This document shows, piece after piece, positions 1 to 13,480 of a DNA stretch of 64,000 nt; the stretch's first letter is position 1; each line of letters begins with the position of its first letter. The notes below the pieces were generated by a model that saw only the letters and a program-made list of their open reading frames with translations, was not told the DNA's origin and searched no databases. Origin of the DNA: Dicaeum eximium (lineage: Eukaryota > Chordata > Aves > Passeriformes > Dicaeidae); assembly GCA_013396995.1 (NCBI GenBank), contig VWZP01001425.1, positions 174,507 through 238,506 of the forward strand, in the 5' to 3' direction. Made by a program: the position numbers and the translations under genes.

Positions 1-2535
1 TAGCAGGTAATGCCTTTATAGAGTCCTGGGTATCATCAGAGACCTGGAAATAATGACTGAGGCCAGCACTAGGGAATATAATTTCTTTAAATGTAAGAAA
101 AAAGCAAAACTCAGAAAATGGTGATGGCATTTTAACTAACTTCAAGTGTGCTGCTGGTTCAGTCGCCCCTTTGATGTTGCAGCCGGGTGACCTGGCCTCC
201 CCCGCCATTCATCACTGCCTGGAAATCAAACTCTCCCGTGATCCTGCTTTACAGTCCTCCCTCTGTTCTGCTAATAAACACAATGTTAGTGAAAATAACC
301 ATCCAAGAAGCATTCAAAGGGGATATCCATGGATGAATTCTAGTGAGAGTGCAGTTTCTTACTGCCATGCCCAAACCTTCAAACTGCACTGCAGAAAAGA
401 TAGCGTTCGTCTAAACATGCGGCATGAGAATGCGAGGATCCCAAATCCTGTTGATCTTGGGGCAACTCTGCGATCAGAATTTCAGGGGAAATGCCTTCGG
501 TTATTTCATTTCACCTGCATTTTACAGTTCCAGTGTTAGCTAAGGTAACAGCTGTGTAAACACCTGTTCCCCCCATGTTTTTAAAGAGTAGATTCTGAGA
601 ATTCCCTCCCAACGGTTGCTGGACAGTGCTCAGTGAGTGGTCCCAGAGGCCAGCAATGCCAGAGAGCTGTCCTGGGAGGGACTGAGCTGGGGCTGCAGTG
701 GGCATGGCATGTGTAACACCCACGGGCATGGCATGTTATGGGCATGGTGCGTGTGTGTAACACGCCTGGACACTGTGCATGTGTCACACCAGCATGACCC
801 TTGGCTCTGGCCTTATTTAATTTGATTGTGACCTCACAGTGATGTTTTAATGGCTTCCTATCATCAACACTGTGATGTCCAGGAATCAGGACTTGGTGCC
901 TTATCCCTTCTGTGAGGCTGGATTAGAAGAAAATTAGGTGAGGATTTTTTGTTTTGGATTTTGGACACTGGCAAAGGTTTATTCCAGGCTTAGGAATTGC
1001 TTTTGCAGGGTGTTGTCTGGACTGTGTAGCTGTGGATGAAGTGGGCTGGGAGAGCCTTGTGGTTAGGTGAGCACAGCTCTGCTGTGGCTTTTCAGAGTCT
1101 GTGTGTTTTCTCCTCTTAGGTCTGGTGCTTTTCATCCTTGCTGCCTCTTTACCTTGTTCTAATCTGATCTGTTGTATCTGTTGTGCAGAGTTACAGACAT
1201 GTGTCTAACACAGTAAATTTCTGTATGTATTATGGCAACACCATGAAAATATCTCACAGTAGCAGCAGAAAAAAACCCCTCACATTTAATTGTCTGATTT
1301 CTTGCTGAATATGGAATGGAAAATATGTTGATTTAACTCTAAAAAAATGTACAGTCAATTTAAGGGAAAAAAGAAAGAAAGGAACCCTTTACCATATCTA
1401 ATTTCATTAGTAAACTGTAAATGGAAATGATGAAGAGGTATGATTTCAAAGGGCTGGGAACCCACACATTTTATGTAGCATTAATCATGTGCTCTTAATT
1501 TTTCTGCAGCAGAGCTCTGCGGGGCTGCCTTCCAGCTCGGCCATTCACGGGGTGCTGGGCGAGGGTGGGCGCTGGAGCCTGGCTGGGACCCCCCCATGGC
1601 AGGGACCCCCCCTCGGGGGGAGGTTTGTGCCCACGTGCCTGAGGTGTCGGGCTCTGCTCGGGCTGATGCAAACACAGCGGTGCTTGTGTTCCACATTCCT
1701 CTGTCAGAGGCTCTTTCTCTTCCAGGCTGTAAAGAGGGTTAAGAAAGGAATTGTCTCTATGATGGTAATTAAACTCCCAGGAAACAGCCTCATTAGACTA
1801 ATAAAGAGTAAATAAAGCAGGGAGGACACACTTTGCCTTCCAGTAGTGAGGGCAGCACTCATTTCCCTTCCTTTGGCTCCTGGGCCCTGGCACCCGCCTG
1901 GAATCACCTCCTCACAACTTTGCCAGCAGTTTTCCTCTTGGGCCAAAGTTTTCCTTGCTGAGTTGTAGGAGAGGGAATAGATATTTCTAATGCTTGAGGA
2001 ATATTTCAGTTGTGTTTTGCTTATCTTCATTAACCCCTCCTAGTTTTGCCTGCTGGCTGCATGGGGGTGGCCCTGGCTTGGAGCTGATGCCCTGGAAGGC
2101 TGGAGATGCCATTTCAGGACACATAGAACAAAGCACGGACACCGGGTCTGGGTTCTGGCAGCGGGGACGTTTGGGGCACCCTTGTGGGTGACACAGCTCC
2201 TCCAGTGCTGGCCCTGAGGCAGGGGCTGCGCTCAAAGCGCACACGCAGCTCTTGTGCTTCTCCAGCAGCAGAATACGGAGGGAGAATGAAATTAGCAGTA
2301 AAAGCATTAAAATATTGATAGCAATCATTCCATGTCCTGGCTTTACTAATTAATTATTAATTTTACCTTGAAGGTTAGTGTAAGAGATGGACTTTAGTTT
2401 ATCAGGCCTCTGCTTAGCATGATGTTTGACTATATATTTTTAAACATTATCAGGGCTTTAGCAAATAGCTCTAGTTTTTTCTGGTGAGCAGTTGGGATTT
2501 GCTTTGTGTGGCTTCATGAGGTGGGAGAAAAGAGG
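1..2535. other. Unique non-coding sequence, no gene seen
   Basis: This stretch has mixed composition and only short open frames (about 120 codons at most) that overlap on both strands. No splice-bounded exon with protein-like conservation is recognisable. A degenerate short repeat lies at 700-790. A GC-rich patch at 1,520-1,660 has several C and G runs. The interval 2,300-2,500 is AT-rich. I see no RNA gene or transposon. It is best called intergenic or intronic. Confidence 0.6.
700..790. repeat. Degenerate short repeat, GGGCATGG-type units
   Basis: The 8-mer GGGCATGG starts at 700, 724 and 740. The first two copies extend to GGGCATGGCATG. 'gtgtaacac' also occurs twice (711-719 and 755-763). 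The unequal spacing (24 then 16 bases) indicates a decayed local duplication rather than a clean tandem array. No function is implied. Confidence 0.4.
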
Positions 2536-2962
2536 GTCACCAAGATATTTAGAGGGATGGAATGCCTTCCCTCTGAGGAAGGGCTGAGAGAATGATGATT
2601 GTTAATCTTGGAGAAGAGAAGGTTCAGGGAGACTCTAGAGCCCTTCTAGTGCCTAAAGGGGCTCCAGGAGAGGGACTTTGGACAAGGGACGGAGGGACAG
2701 GACACAGGGAATGGCTTCCCCCTGCCAGAGGGCAGGGCTAGATGGGATATTGGGAAACAATTTTTCACTGTGAGGGTGGGCAGGCCCTGGCACAGGGTGC
2801 CCAGAGAAGCTGTGGCTGCCCCATCCTTGGAATTGTCCAAGGTCAGGTTTGACAAGGCTTGGAGCACCCTGGGATAGTGGAAGGTGTCCCTGCCCATGGC
2901 GGGGGATGGAACGAGATGGGCTGTGAGGTCCTTTCCCACCCAAACCATTCCATGATTCTATT
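2536..2962 (+). mobile_element. CR1 LINE 3'-end fragment (copy 1, longest)
   Basis: The sequence follows the avian CR1 3' region in order: the 'gaggaagggctgagagaatg' block near 2,574, 'ggagaagagaaggtt' near 2,611, 'gatgggatattggga' near 2,740, 'tcactgtgagggtggg' near 2,765, the 'ctgtggctgcccc' block, 'tgtccctgcccatggc' near 2,886, and the octamer-like tail 'ccatgattctatt' at about 2,950-2,962. It is 5'-truncated and contains none of the reverse-transcriptase or endonuclease reading frame, so it is a dead copy. At about 427 bp it is the longest of the eight copies here. The orientation is +, because the tail is on the right. Confidence 0.9.
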
Positions 2963-5247
2963 AAATAATTTTTAAACTGGGAAAACTTTGAATTTGCTGT
3001 GAAGAATGTTTTCTTCTTGAAAGCAACTTTTGCATTGATAAAAGATGCAGATATGGAACTTTGACGTGTGACTCTGCTGGTGAGAAATTGTATTGATTTC
3101 AGTGAACTCCACACCCAAGCAGGAGCAGGGCTGGAGCTTTATATTTGTAAACTTCCCTTTTCCTCCCCCGCATCCGCAAGGTTTAAAAGATCTTTTAGTG
3201 TCTTGAGGGTAAATACCTTTCATTTCTGAAATGGTAAAACCCAATTCTCACTTGTTTCTCTTGAAGTGGACCCAACTTTAAATGTGGATAAATGGAAAAA
3301 ACCTTCACTAGCCCCACGCCTGGGGAAGGGAGGCTGCAAACCTCCAGCTTTGGAAACAAGGATTTTTGTTCTGTCATTTTTAAAAAGGAATCACAGAAAA
3401 CTAAAATTTTGCTGTAGAGTTATTAGAAACAGAGTTTACCCTGTCTGGGCCCTTTTAAGAGAAAGGAAATGAAGGAAATGACAGTCTTCTTGTGCATGCT
3501 GCTTTCCACTTGTAGCATCTGGAGCATGCAGGTCCCAGTGGAGCTGGGGATGTGCCTGAAGTTTCGATGTGCTGATGCTCTTTCCAGGACAGGGACTCTC
3601 CCTGTCTGTGCTGTGTGATGACGTACCCAGGAGCACAGGGCTGGGGGGCTTGTTTGAAACTCACACGTAACTCTGGGAGCCCTGCTTGTGAAAAGTGTCA
3701 TAATGCCCCACTTATTTAAAACTTTATTGGGGGGATTATATTTGTTAACTGAAATGGCAAATCGAACTTATGCAGCCCTGTAAAGTACCAGGAACCCCGG
3801 GCTGGTTTGCTGTTCATCACTGTGAGTGAGATATTGATGCACTTAAAAAGTGTATGTGTAGCTTTTATCTCCAGTGCTTTTTAAAGATCTTTCAAAGGCC
3901 TTTCCCAGCCCCTCTGCTGGTACCTTGTCTCAGCACAACATGCTCATCAGTATTACCAGTCCGCTGGGGCCGTTGAGCACAGAGCTGCAGGCGCAGCCAC
4001 CACAGCCCATCGTCCTGCACTCGCTCCCTTTCCAGGGGTGTGCAGCCACAGAGGAGCCTGGCTGTGACCTCCGGTTTGGTGATCTTCAGCAAGGAAAAAG
4101 CTTTTCCTGCACAGTCTGGTCTTGGTTGTGCTGAGCAGATGCACACTGGCTCAGGCTGTGGCCAAGGAATTGGCACTGGTATAACAGAAATGGGATTTTA
4201 AGAAACTTGGTCCAGTTACCTCTGTCCTCCCCCTTTCAGGGTATCACTTCCAGCAGAAAGATGCCACGTGACATCCATCTGTGTCCACATAATTGCAGGG
4301 TGGGTGTCAGCACAGTGTGATCATTTGTGTGCATGTGACGTGAAAGTAATCGGGTTATGGTATCCAAAAGAAACAAAGAGGATTTTTCCTGCCGTGTGAT
4401 GTGAATATCTTTGTGTTGTTTCTAAATTCTGGGAATAAATACAGGATTGAAACAAAACTTCAGCTAGGATAGATAGCACCAGTTCTGCAGAGACTGGCTG
4501 GAGCTCATACATGGTGAGCTCAGGCCTTGTACAGGCTCTCCTCTGCTCCAAGGACAGGCTGCAAAGCAACTTCTTCAAGTTATTCCTGAAGAAACCCCCA
4601 TTTGTGGTTTCTATTAGAAGCTCTAAGGTGGAGAGATGTACTTCCAGAGGTCTGAGGGCTGGAAAAAGCCCCCCAAAGCCTTGGGAGAAGCACACATTGG
4701 CTTCTGCTCAGAGATGACTGATCTGAGACAGCTGCAGGCATAGGCAATTTTTCAGAGGTTTGATGCCAGCCCCTTTGTCCCCCTCCCTGCTGTGGCTTAC
4801 TTGGATGCCTTGAGCATTTTGTGTCCAGAAGCACAAAGTCCTCCTGCCCCCCAGAGCAGTAGATCCACTGGGATACATCTTCTGTAAAGATAATTTGGGT
4901 CACATCTGTCATAGGGGGTGACAAACGGATTTATTTCTTTTGTTAGGGCTTTTGCCATGAAAACCTTTTGGACTGTTGTGCTGTAGGTTGAGCAGCAGTG
5001 AGATGCAGAGCCTGGAATGGGAAGCGACACTCACTGTCTGAGCAGCCTCTGCTGTGCTCAGCAGTGCGTTTCCTCCCCTCCCTGCCATCCTCCTCCTCAC
5101 GCCTCTCCAAGGCGAGGATTTGCAGCCGCTTCTTCCCTGGGGAGTGGCTGCTCCTCTCAGCTGCTGGAGTGGCTCCATGTCCTCACTTGAGCCTGGAACC
5201 AAGCACCAGATTTGTGGTCAGTACTCAACAATTGAGGCTGACAAAGG
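2963..5247. other. Unique non-coding sequence, no gene seen
   Basis: The interval has mixed composition with no recognisable exon, RNA gene or repeat family. Open frames of up to about 125 codons occur on both strands and overlap one another, which is what chance gives in moderately GC-rich vertebrate DNA. The 3,700-3,900 part is AT-rich. The 5,000-5,160 part is pyrimidine-rich. Confidence 0.55.
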
Positions 5248-5416
5248 GCCTCAGCTCTGGAGAAGCCGTGGCTGCCCCTGGATCCCTGGCAGTGTCCAAG
5301 GCCAGGCTGGACCGGGCTTGGAGCAGCCTGGGACAGTAGAAGGTGTCCCTGCCATGGCAGGGGTGGGACTGGATGGGCTTTAAAGTCCCTCAACCCAAAC
5401 CATTCCATGATTCTAA
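5248..5416 (+). mobile_element. CR1 LINE 3'-end fragment (copy 2)
   Basis: The fragment starts within the CR1 'gctctggagaagccgtggctgcccc' equivalent block. It continues through 'tgtccaaggccaggctgga', 'cttggagcagcctggga', 'aggtgtccctgccatggc' and 'aaccattccatgattcta', so order and spacing match the CR1 3' UTR. One base is lost in the 'gcccatggc' block. It is a short 5'-truncated copy of about 170 bp, + oriented, with no coding part. Confidence 0.88.
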
Positions 5417-8400
5417 GATAAGATGTTCCTGAGTAGGAAAGAGGACAGCAACAGGATACTAATGAGAAGCACTTTGGGACTGGGAGGAGCAAGTTATGAT
5501 TTAGGAACTTGCTTCTTGGCATCTGCATAGAAATCTCTGTTCTGGTCATGCAGGGAGGTCATGGAAAATAAAGTGACTAGTGGGTTTGGCTCGTGTGACT
5601 GATGTGCTAAAGATGATCTGCTCCTTCATTAGCAGCACTCTGGTGGAGGACACCAGAGGACACTCAGGGCGAGGACAGGATTTTTAACAAGTAATTTAGA
5701 GCCTGTCTGCACTGCGGGATTAACTGGAGGTATAATTTGAGAGCTGCCAGTAACCTGACTCTTGTGGGTGTCTGTGACTGGAAGCAGAGGGTGGCTGGGC
5801 CGAGCTGGAGTGAGGCTGGAGCTGCTGCTGATCACACCGTGGGGCTGGGCTGGCTGCTCTGAACATGCCGGGCAGCTCCCCGGCTGGGTTCCAGGCTCGC
5901 TGCTAACACTGGAGCTACTTGGGAGGAGCTAGTGTAAGAGTCGGGGGCTTCAGCCGACAGTGCAGTGAGGACAGCCCCACCGGGAGCTGAGACACCCAAT
6001 GGAACTCGAAAATCCGCATAGAACGTTGGGAGACAGCACATAGCAGCTTGCACTTAAATCCTTTTCTTTCCTTTTTTTTCCTTGAAAAAAATTCTTTCCA
6101 CAGTAGCAGACTTGCAGCTGTTAACTAATCCCATAACAAGTGGCATTTAGCCACACATTTTCCAAATTAAATAAGCTTGCATGTTGGACTAGTTTCATAC
6201 CCTGTAATACAAATACTTTCCCTGCTGGGGAAAAAAAAATTAAAAGAAAAATCCTCTCAGGCGTAGGAAGAGTGGGGAAGGGGAAGGTGGGTGTGCACGG
6301 CCGTGTCGCTACTGCTGTCCCTGTCAGCGCGGCGGTTCTGCGTGGAGCACCGCGTTCGCTGGAGGATCTGATGGGTTATCAAGGACTGCTCATGCTTAAA
6401 TTATTAGTTAAGGCTGTGACATTAAAGAATTGTTATTTGGTCACGGTCTCATGGCTGTGTTTTGCCAGGAGGTGTTTGGAAATTCTCATCTCTGCTGTCA
6501 CGTAATCTGTACTTGCCCTTTTGGTGCTTTTTTTTCCTGGTCATTTGAATAATGTTTTCAGATCCTCAACTGACTCCAGGCTCAGCAGCTTTGGGCCACA
6601 AGCAATTAGCAGCACATGTTGGTAGAACTTAGGCTGGATCTATTTTGAGGGTGTTTGAGACAAACACCTCCTCTACCCCCCACCTGCTTCCTGCACATTT
6701 TTAAGAATCCCATTAAAAATTTTTCAGGATCCCCATCCAAGCCAAATGCATTGTTTCCATGGAAACAATTAATGGGGAGAGCAATTTATAAGACTGATGT
6801 AAAAAAATGAGCACTTCATCAGCCCCCCTGCTGCTCTGATATACAATCTCGAGGCAGAGGCCGGGTGAGGTTTGCATAAGTGATATCCTTAAAAAAGGGG
6901 GAGACAGAGAAAGGGCCTGGGAGTCTGCCCGTGGCACGGTGAGCGATGCCTATTGTGCTGCACAGGCATTATTAGCTCTTGGAAAGGACGAGGTCTTTCA
7001 GAATGCTTTTCCTTTAGAGAAGGGTTTTTTTCCTAATCCCACCCTCTGCCACAAGATACACGGCTTGGGGTTGTGGCTGGCGATGAAGTCATGGCTGGGG
7101 ATGGCCATGGCAGCGGGATCCCTGTGAGGGACCTGGCCCTTGATTAAAAGGCTTTCAGGAGGCCCTGGTTAGAGACCTGCGTTAAAAGTGTTCTCTTTGT
7201 TGGGTTTTTGAAATTATTATTTTATTTTGTATTTGATTTAAATCTGCCACTTGGGCTTTCTCCTAGCCAATGTTTTGCATTGATTTTATCAATAGATATA
7301 TAAAACCTAATCAGAATTTGCTGTTTAAGAAGGAGAGTGGGCAGGACACCCACAGCAAAGGCTGTGTTTCTGGACAGGGGTCTGAGCAGGATTTGATTTG
7401 GAATTTCCTAAGTAGCTTATTTTTGGGAAAAACTAATAAAAAAATCCATCCTGTGCAGCTTTGCTGCAGCAAAAGCAGGAATGTGTCTGTGCTCTGAAAT
7501 AATGTGGCAGAGATTTTAGAGCCTGCCAGAAAACATTACCTGAGAAAGAAAAACCCTTCTTGCATTCCATGTGGAATGGGCTGGGAAGTGGCCATGGGGA
7601 TAGGAGGGATGGAGCATCTTGGGGAAGTTCAGCTCAGGGACCAGCAGTGCTGAGGGTCTGTGTAAGAACAGAATGAGTAAAAATCATAATTAAGCAGGAG
7701 TTTTTTGCTTCTGTTTTCCCCAGTTTCCAAGGGTTTTTCCTGGCTGGGGGTGTTTTCCTGCAGAGGGCACTCGCCATCCACGAACAGCACCCGCAGCGAG
7801 GCTGAGTCCGGCAGCATCCCCTGCCAAACCCTGAGAGATGGAGAGAAAAAAATGTAAATTATGAAAGCAAATTATTCCCTGGTAGTGCACAAGGCCAGCG
7901 GGAAGAGCCCGAGATTTAAGGAGGAAAAAATCCAATGTGGGGGAGTGAGAGGCTGGAGGAACGTGGGGGGCCAGGGGCTGCAGTAATAGGAATCATAAAA
8001 GGGGTGGAAAAAGGAAAGGCTGTGTGTCTGGGTTAAAATTTAATAGCAATGGAGATGAGAGAGGAAAAGGCCTTAATTAAGGCAACATCCCAGAAAGGGA
8101 AAATCCGACAGAGTGGGGCAAATACAGGGAATTATTTTTGGTTTGCAGCCCCAAGTGTGGGCTGTGACAGCGCTGGGAAGCAGCCTTTATTCTGTGTGCT
8201 GCTTCCATGCTTCTGAGTGGGAAAGGACAGACTTACAAAGAGCTCCAGCAGGGAAGTATCGGGATCTCTCTGTGTCTGAAGTACATCTCTGAGAAAGAAA
8301 CACTCGGCCGCCAAACGATAAAACAGTTTAGCAATTAAGTATTCTGGAGTTTGTGGAAAAAATCTCATATTACCAACAAGCTGCCCTTGAAAACAGATTA

Positions 8401-11400
8401 TAGAAACTGTTTAGGGTTATTTTAAACCTGGGTAGAAATGGTCTGGCACCGTCTATGCCATCACTCATCTGAGGTGGAAAAACCCCCATGGATGTGTTCC
8501 AGTAAATAGCTCTAGCATTTTATTATTTGCTTTTATTACAGCAAAGGAGCACGTAAACAAAAATATCCTCAGAGCCACCTCTGCAAATGTGGGTCTGGAT
8601 GTCATAGAAATCCATCTTCCAGAGAATTTTTACATTGCTGATGAGAATTGGGAATTTATTTTTAAAGTTTCTTTTCACTACCGGTTTTAGTCTTTTTGGT
8701 TTGGTTTTTTTCTCTGCAAATATTTTCTACTTTTCTTTAAAAAAAAATTGATCATTTTGAAATGGTGTGAGAGTTCTTTTATTTTACCAAGGATGATTTT
8801 TTTACAAAACATGTCTTAACAAACATAATTTACAAAGTATGATTTTTATGAAGTATGATTTTCATTTGCTCTAAGTTAGTGGTTAAAATATTGCTGCTTT
8901 GAGTAAATTCCCTCCTGTCAGTGTATCTGTGCTCAGTGTTACGGGGAGGAAGGATGGCAGAATTATTGTTAATAATAAATTTTGTTTTGGGATGTTCTAA
9001 TCCATTTTTAAATGTGTGGTTTGAGCTCTGTGGAGCCAAGTCAGGTGCAAAAGAAGCAACCCCAAATGGCGGAGCAGTTACTGAACAGGGGCTCATGGAG
9101 GAGGGACTGTCAGATTTCTGTAGGAACCTCGGGCAGACGGAAAGCCGATCCCATCTCCCCACTGGAATAGCCTGGCTGCTTTGGCAAACACAAATTACAA
9201 ACACTTCCAAATCCCAAACAGAAATCAGTGTTCAGAACGGTGCAGTTCCTTGGCAGTCGAAAAGACTCGGAATTTTATTTCAGTAGGTTTTACCTGTGGA
9301 TTTAAGGAGGTGACTCAACCTGTTCGGAATTAGGATGATGTTATTTGGGCTCCTGCCTTTACATTAATGTAACTGTTCTAGATATGAGGGTCCTGTTCAC
9401 AGGTTTAGGACTCAGTCTTAAGAATTGGTACAAGCTAGAAGCAGGCACAGAATATTTCAGTCTCATTGTACCTTTTCTGAACAAAATTAAATTGTTTTAA
9501 CTAATTTTGGTTTTAGTTGTGATTTGACAATAAAATCTGTGCCTGCTGGCTTGACTTCCATTTGTATTTTAATATTTAAAATTGTCGAGAATGAAAAGGA
9601 GTGTGGCTGCTTGTAATTTCATGGTATTTCTTCATTCCCTAGTGAAAAAATACAGGTGAACAAGGAAATAAAAAGGACTTCCTTTTTATTCCCAAATATA
9701 CTAATTACTAGGGAGCAATTTCTGTGTGAAAAACGTGATTGTTCATCATTTTTGTCTGGATGTGGGATTTCCTGAATGACAGGAGAAACAGCACCATGTG
9801 CCTGTTTTTGATAGATTTGCTACAGAATCTCATCCTTTATAAATTGCTTCCCCATAAACAAATTATGTCTCTATTTGTATGTTTTGCCAAATATATTTGT
9901 TTTTATCTTAATGTGTGTTTCATACCTGTATATTGATAGGTAAGTGCACAAATAGCTGTAAGGACTGACTTTTAAATAATCTCACAAAGGAAAATATATG
10001 TGAATTTCAGTTGCTGTTTTCTCAGGGATGCAGAATAAACCCAGAATTGAAATCTGCAGTCCTTCCTTCCCAAATAGATCCATGTGAGCAGCCTGGCCAC
10101 CGGAGGAAGCAGCTGGCCCCAGACAGTGGCCCCGGACAGTGCCCTGGGGTGTCCTGCAGTGTCACTGCCCAGCCCAGGAGCTGCTTCTTGGCTTTCACCT
10201 GACCCTTCCTATTATCTCCCTTCCATGTTACATTCTCTCTTGTATGGATATTCCCATTCATAAAATCTTTTCCTGATTGTGGCGGCAAGGGCTGGGGTGT
10301 ATCAGGAATAAATAAGATCCCGAGCAGCAGCTATTCGTCAAAGCCCTCATTTCCTGGAGTTCTGCCCTGATCCCTCTTGCATGCATCGCATTAGAGGGCA
10401 AAATCTCTTGTTATTTATTTTATACTTTCTTCTGTCGTTTATTAAACATCAGAATGCTGCGGGTGTGCTCAGCCCCGGGCTCAGGCAGTCCTGCCTGGCA
10501 GCGCTTCCTGCCGCGGGAGCACGGGGCCAGGACCGAATCCTGAGGTTCTGGTGGTTCTGGTGATATCAAAAATCTGTTCAAACTCGCCCTGTCCTTCTGT
10601 CTCATAGCAGGAGCTGCCCTCAGTCCCGGCACAGCTGTGGGGATACGAGGAGCTGCCTGGGAGTCCCCGGTCCCCTTGGTGGGGATGGGAAGCACCGGCA
10701 CAGTCCGTGCTGGAAAATGGCTCCTTTGGCACGGCTCAGCCAGCGTGCTCACACGTAGCATGTGTGCCAGACTGGGACTCATGGAAAGATATTGGGACTA
10801 ATTTATAATGGTGTGATGAAAGTAGTAATTCCCTTCCCCTCTTTGCTCCAGCCCATTTCAACAGGCTTGTGTGGATTATTTTTGTTTGGTTGGAATTTTT
10901 AAAATTAAAAAAAAGACAACAAAACCATATGCAGTTAATTTTATTAATTTTATTTTTTTATTCTGGGTTCACATTTCTAATCTTCCAGAATATTATTTGC
11001 TAATATTTTCAGCTTTTCCCGCTGGCTTTTTCCCCCCTTTAGCTCCCATTTCCGTCTCACCCTGCTCACTGGATGGGTTGCTTTTTCTCCCCGAGCTGAA
11101 GCCGTTGCTCCCTGTGCATCAGAAGGAAAGGATTAGCTGTACTTCTCTCAGACCTGAGGCATTACTATTTCTTCCCCATACTCAGCATCCAATTGTCTGG
11201 CTCTGTCTGGGTCCTAAATCCATCCTGAATTGGTTTCCTAGCTGGCAGATTTGTGTGTTCCATCTTGTTTTGGGACCTGGCTTTCATCTGAATATCTTAA
11301 ATAATTTTCTATTTTTCCAAGGAGAAGTTTTATTACATGCAGACAATCTGTATATGACTAGTGAAAATGAGAAGATAAAGGGTTGATTGAAAACATGTCA

Positions 11401-13079
11401 AATGCTGGTTTTTGCCAACAACCCTGGGTTTGATCGTAGAGGGAGCAGTGACAAACCCTCGTGTTGGGAATGGATGGGCTGGCGTTGGCCTCCGGGAGAG
11501 AAATGGTTAAATTATGCACTCGCTGGAGTATGAAGGCAGTTCTTCTTTGCTGACAGATAGTTTGACCAGTGTCAGGTTATCCCGATGCGTTCAGCATACC
11601 TTCATTGCATCATAAATAAAACAGACAAATTACTTTTTTTTTTTTTCCTCCTAGGGTGGAATAAGCAGGAGGAAGGGGAGGGATAGGAATCGGGACAGAT
11701 GGGGGTTCGGGGGGGTGAAGAATTAGAAGGAAAAGAAAAAAGAGAGAGATCTTTGCAGACACTCTATGAATCTCTGCTTGGCAGCTGAGAACAATGAGAA
11801 AAGCAAGCAATTACCTCGAATCCTTCCCCTTATCCAGACATAGGAAATATATTCCTGCCTGAGCCTTTTTTCTCCTCTCACCCTCCCTNAACAAAGAAAG
11901 GAGGGTCTGTGTGGATGGGCCACTTCCCAGTGCAGGACGAAGCCGTCCTCCATGGCAAATGTCCTTTTCCATTCCCTGCCCTGGCAGACTCCTGCACCCT
12001 CAGCAGCAGCATCCATGAAAAAGGAGCAGAAAGGTATTTTATAGCTCCGGCTCTTTTACAAATTCCTCCCAAATCCAGTGGTGTGAATACTCAATCCCAC
12101 TGACTGGGCACAGGAAGCCAATGTGTTCTTTATCTCCAGAAATCCATCCCAGAGGATGGATTTGCCCAGAGGGGCAAACAGAGTCCTTTCCCCACTTTTC
12201 CCTCAGCCCCTGTTTTCAGTGGTCTCTTTACCAGCGGCTCCCTTATTCTCCCAAAATTATTGTAGGATTTAAATTCTCATTCTTGAATCTTTTTTACCCC
12301 ATTTTTTTCCAAAGCAGCATTAGCAAATATTTCCTGAGGTTGCTGGGTCTGTAACAGGGATGTCCCTGGGGGGGTCCCCCTCTGCTTCCCGCCTTGGCCC
12401 CCATGGGAAGAGGGGCACTGACGTGCTGGGTTACCTGGATATGACGGTGATGAACACGTAGGACCCGTGTCCCCCTGGGGCCGTGAGCCTTCCAGTTGTG
12501 AGAATGGTTGTTTGTGTAGAAGTATTCTAGCTTTTAATTGCTGATAAGCCTTTAGGTAGCAGACGTGTGTTCGTTTTTGAGGTAATAAATACTGCAGGTA
12601 TGGTAGTGCTGATGGGGTCGCTGCTTCTCTCAGTGAACCATGTGCTGTGCTCAGGGCGACCCTGGCTTTGCAGTGTCATGGCATTGTCTGGGAACAGTGT
12701 CCAGAAACACCCCCCATGGCCAGCACAGTGGGTGTCTTGCTTGTCGGGGTCCCCTGGTTGCTGCCTCCCCCTTCCCACCATGCATTTGGCTTTCAGGGGA
12801 CATCCATAATTTTCTATGTCCTGTGCTCTGTTACAGACCTTTTCCTTGCACTGCTTGGAGTCACCCCAACACCTGCACGCTGGGATTTAAAAGGGGACAA
12901 ACTGTCTGTTGCCATTGCCTTTGCTTTCAGAAGCCAACTGAAACCACTATTAGACTTCTAATAATTTAAGCTAAAAATGCCATTCCTTATGGATGTCTCT
13001 GGCTGTATTTTTACAGTCAAGGGATAGAAAGGAACATTATAGGAAATTTAAAGGAGGCTTTAGGTATTAAATCTTCACC
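5417..13079. other. Long unique non-coding interval, no gene seen
   Basis: About 7.7 kb with no recognisable coding exon, RNA gene or transposon. It alternates between AT-rich stretches (for example 6,050-6,250, 8,640-8,830, 9,480-9,990, 10,860-11,000) and mixed stretches. A tiny CpG cluster sits at about 6,297-6,360. The longest open frame (10,871-11,386, 171 codons) is AT-driven, rich in Phe, Leu and Pro, and resembles no family I know. A single ambiguous base is at 11,889. Poly-T and poly-A runs are frequent (for example 11,634-11,648). Confidence 0.55.
11889..11889. other. Single ambiguous base (N)
   Basis: One isolated N interrupts a 'ccctccct N aacaaag' context. Isolated Ns occur at only three places in the window. 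The other two abut simple repeats, so this one may also mark a contig join or an unresolved base call. Confidence 0.9.
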
Positions 13080-13480
13080 TCTTCCAGAAGATAACGCAAT
13101 TCCGTAAATCTGCGCGAGACCTTTGTTTAACCCACCCCCCGCTAGCGCGGGCAGGTTTTATAGGCGCCTGTCTCGCTGCCGCTCACAGCCTGTGTTTTAC
13201 ATAATACCCTTCAGCATCACTGATATTAACCTTGATGGCATTATTATTGCTATTTACAGTTCATATGCTGGGAATGGTAAACTTGAATGGGATTAATGAA
13301 ATAAATTAAGTGATGGAAATATTAATGCTATTAACAATCAGTAACAATAGTTGACAGCGTAGGAAAAAGAATAACCTGCCATTAACCAAGCAGGGTAGGA
13401 TCTTTCTCGCATCAGCATAAAGGTATCTGACACTTCATTTTGATAAACCCTAGATTAATTTTCTTTCAAGAAATGACTTC
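13080..13480. promoter_or_regulatory. Candidate enhancer block: CpG patch plus SOX/MEIS/homeodomain sites
   Basis: A short CpG-dense patch (13,103-13,190, about nine CpGs in 90 bases by eye) is followed by an AT-rich block with many TAAT cores. Two SOX-type cores (AACAAT at 13,333-13,338 and 13,343-13,348) sit ten bases apart. A MEIS/TGIF-type TGACAG follows at 13,352-13,357. Low repeat content and dense homeodomain-like cores are typical of conserved developmental enhancers. The motifs are visible in the sequence. The enhancer role is inference, and conservation has not been tested. Confidence 0.3.

Noticed and set aside
10871..11386. 171-codon + frame
   Set aside because: It is AT-rich, hydrophobic and Phe/Leu/Pro heavy, with no signal or domain and no codon bias that I can see. 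It is likely chance.
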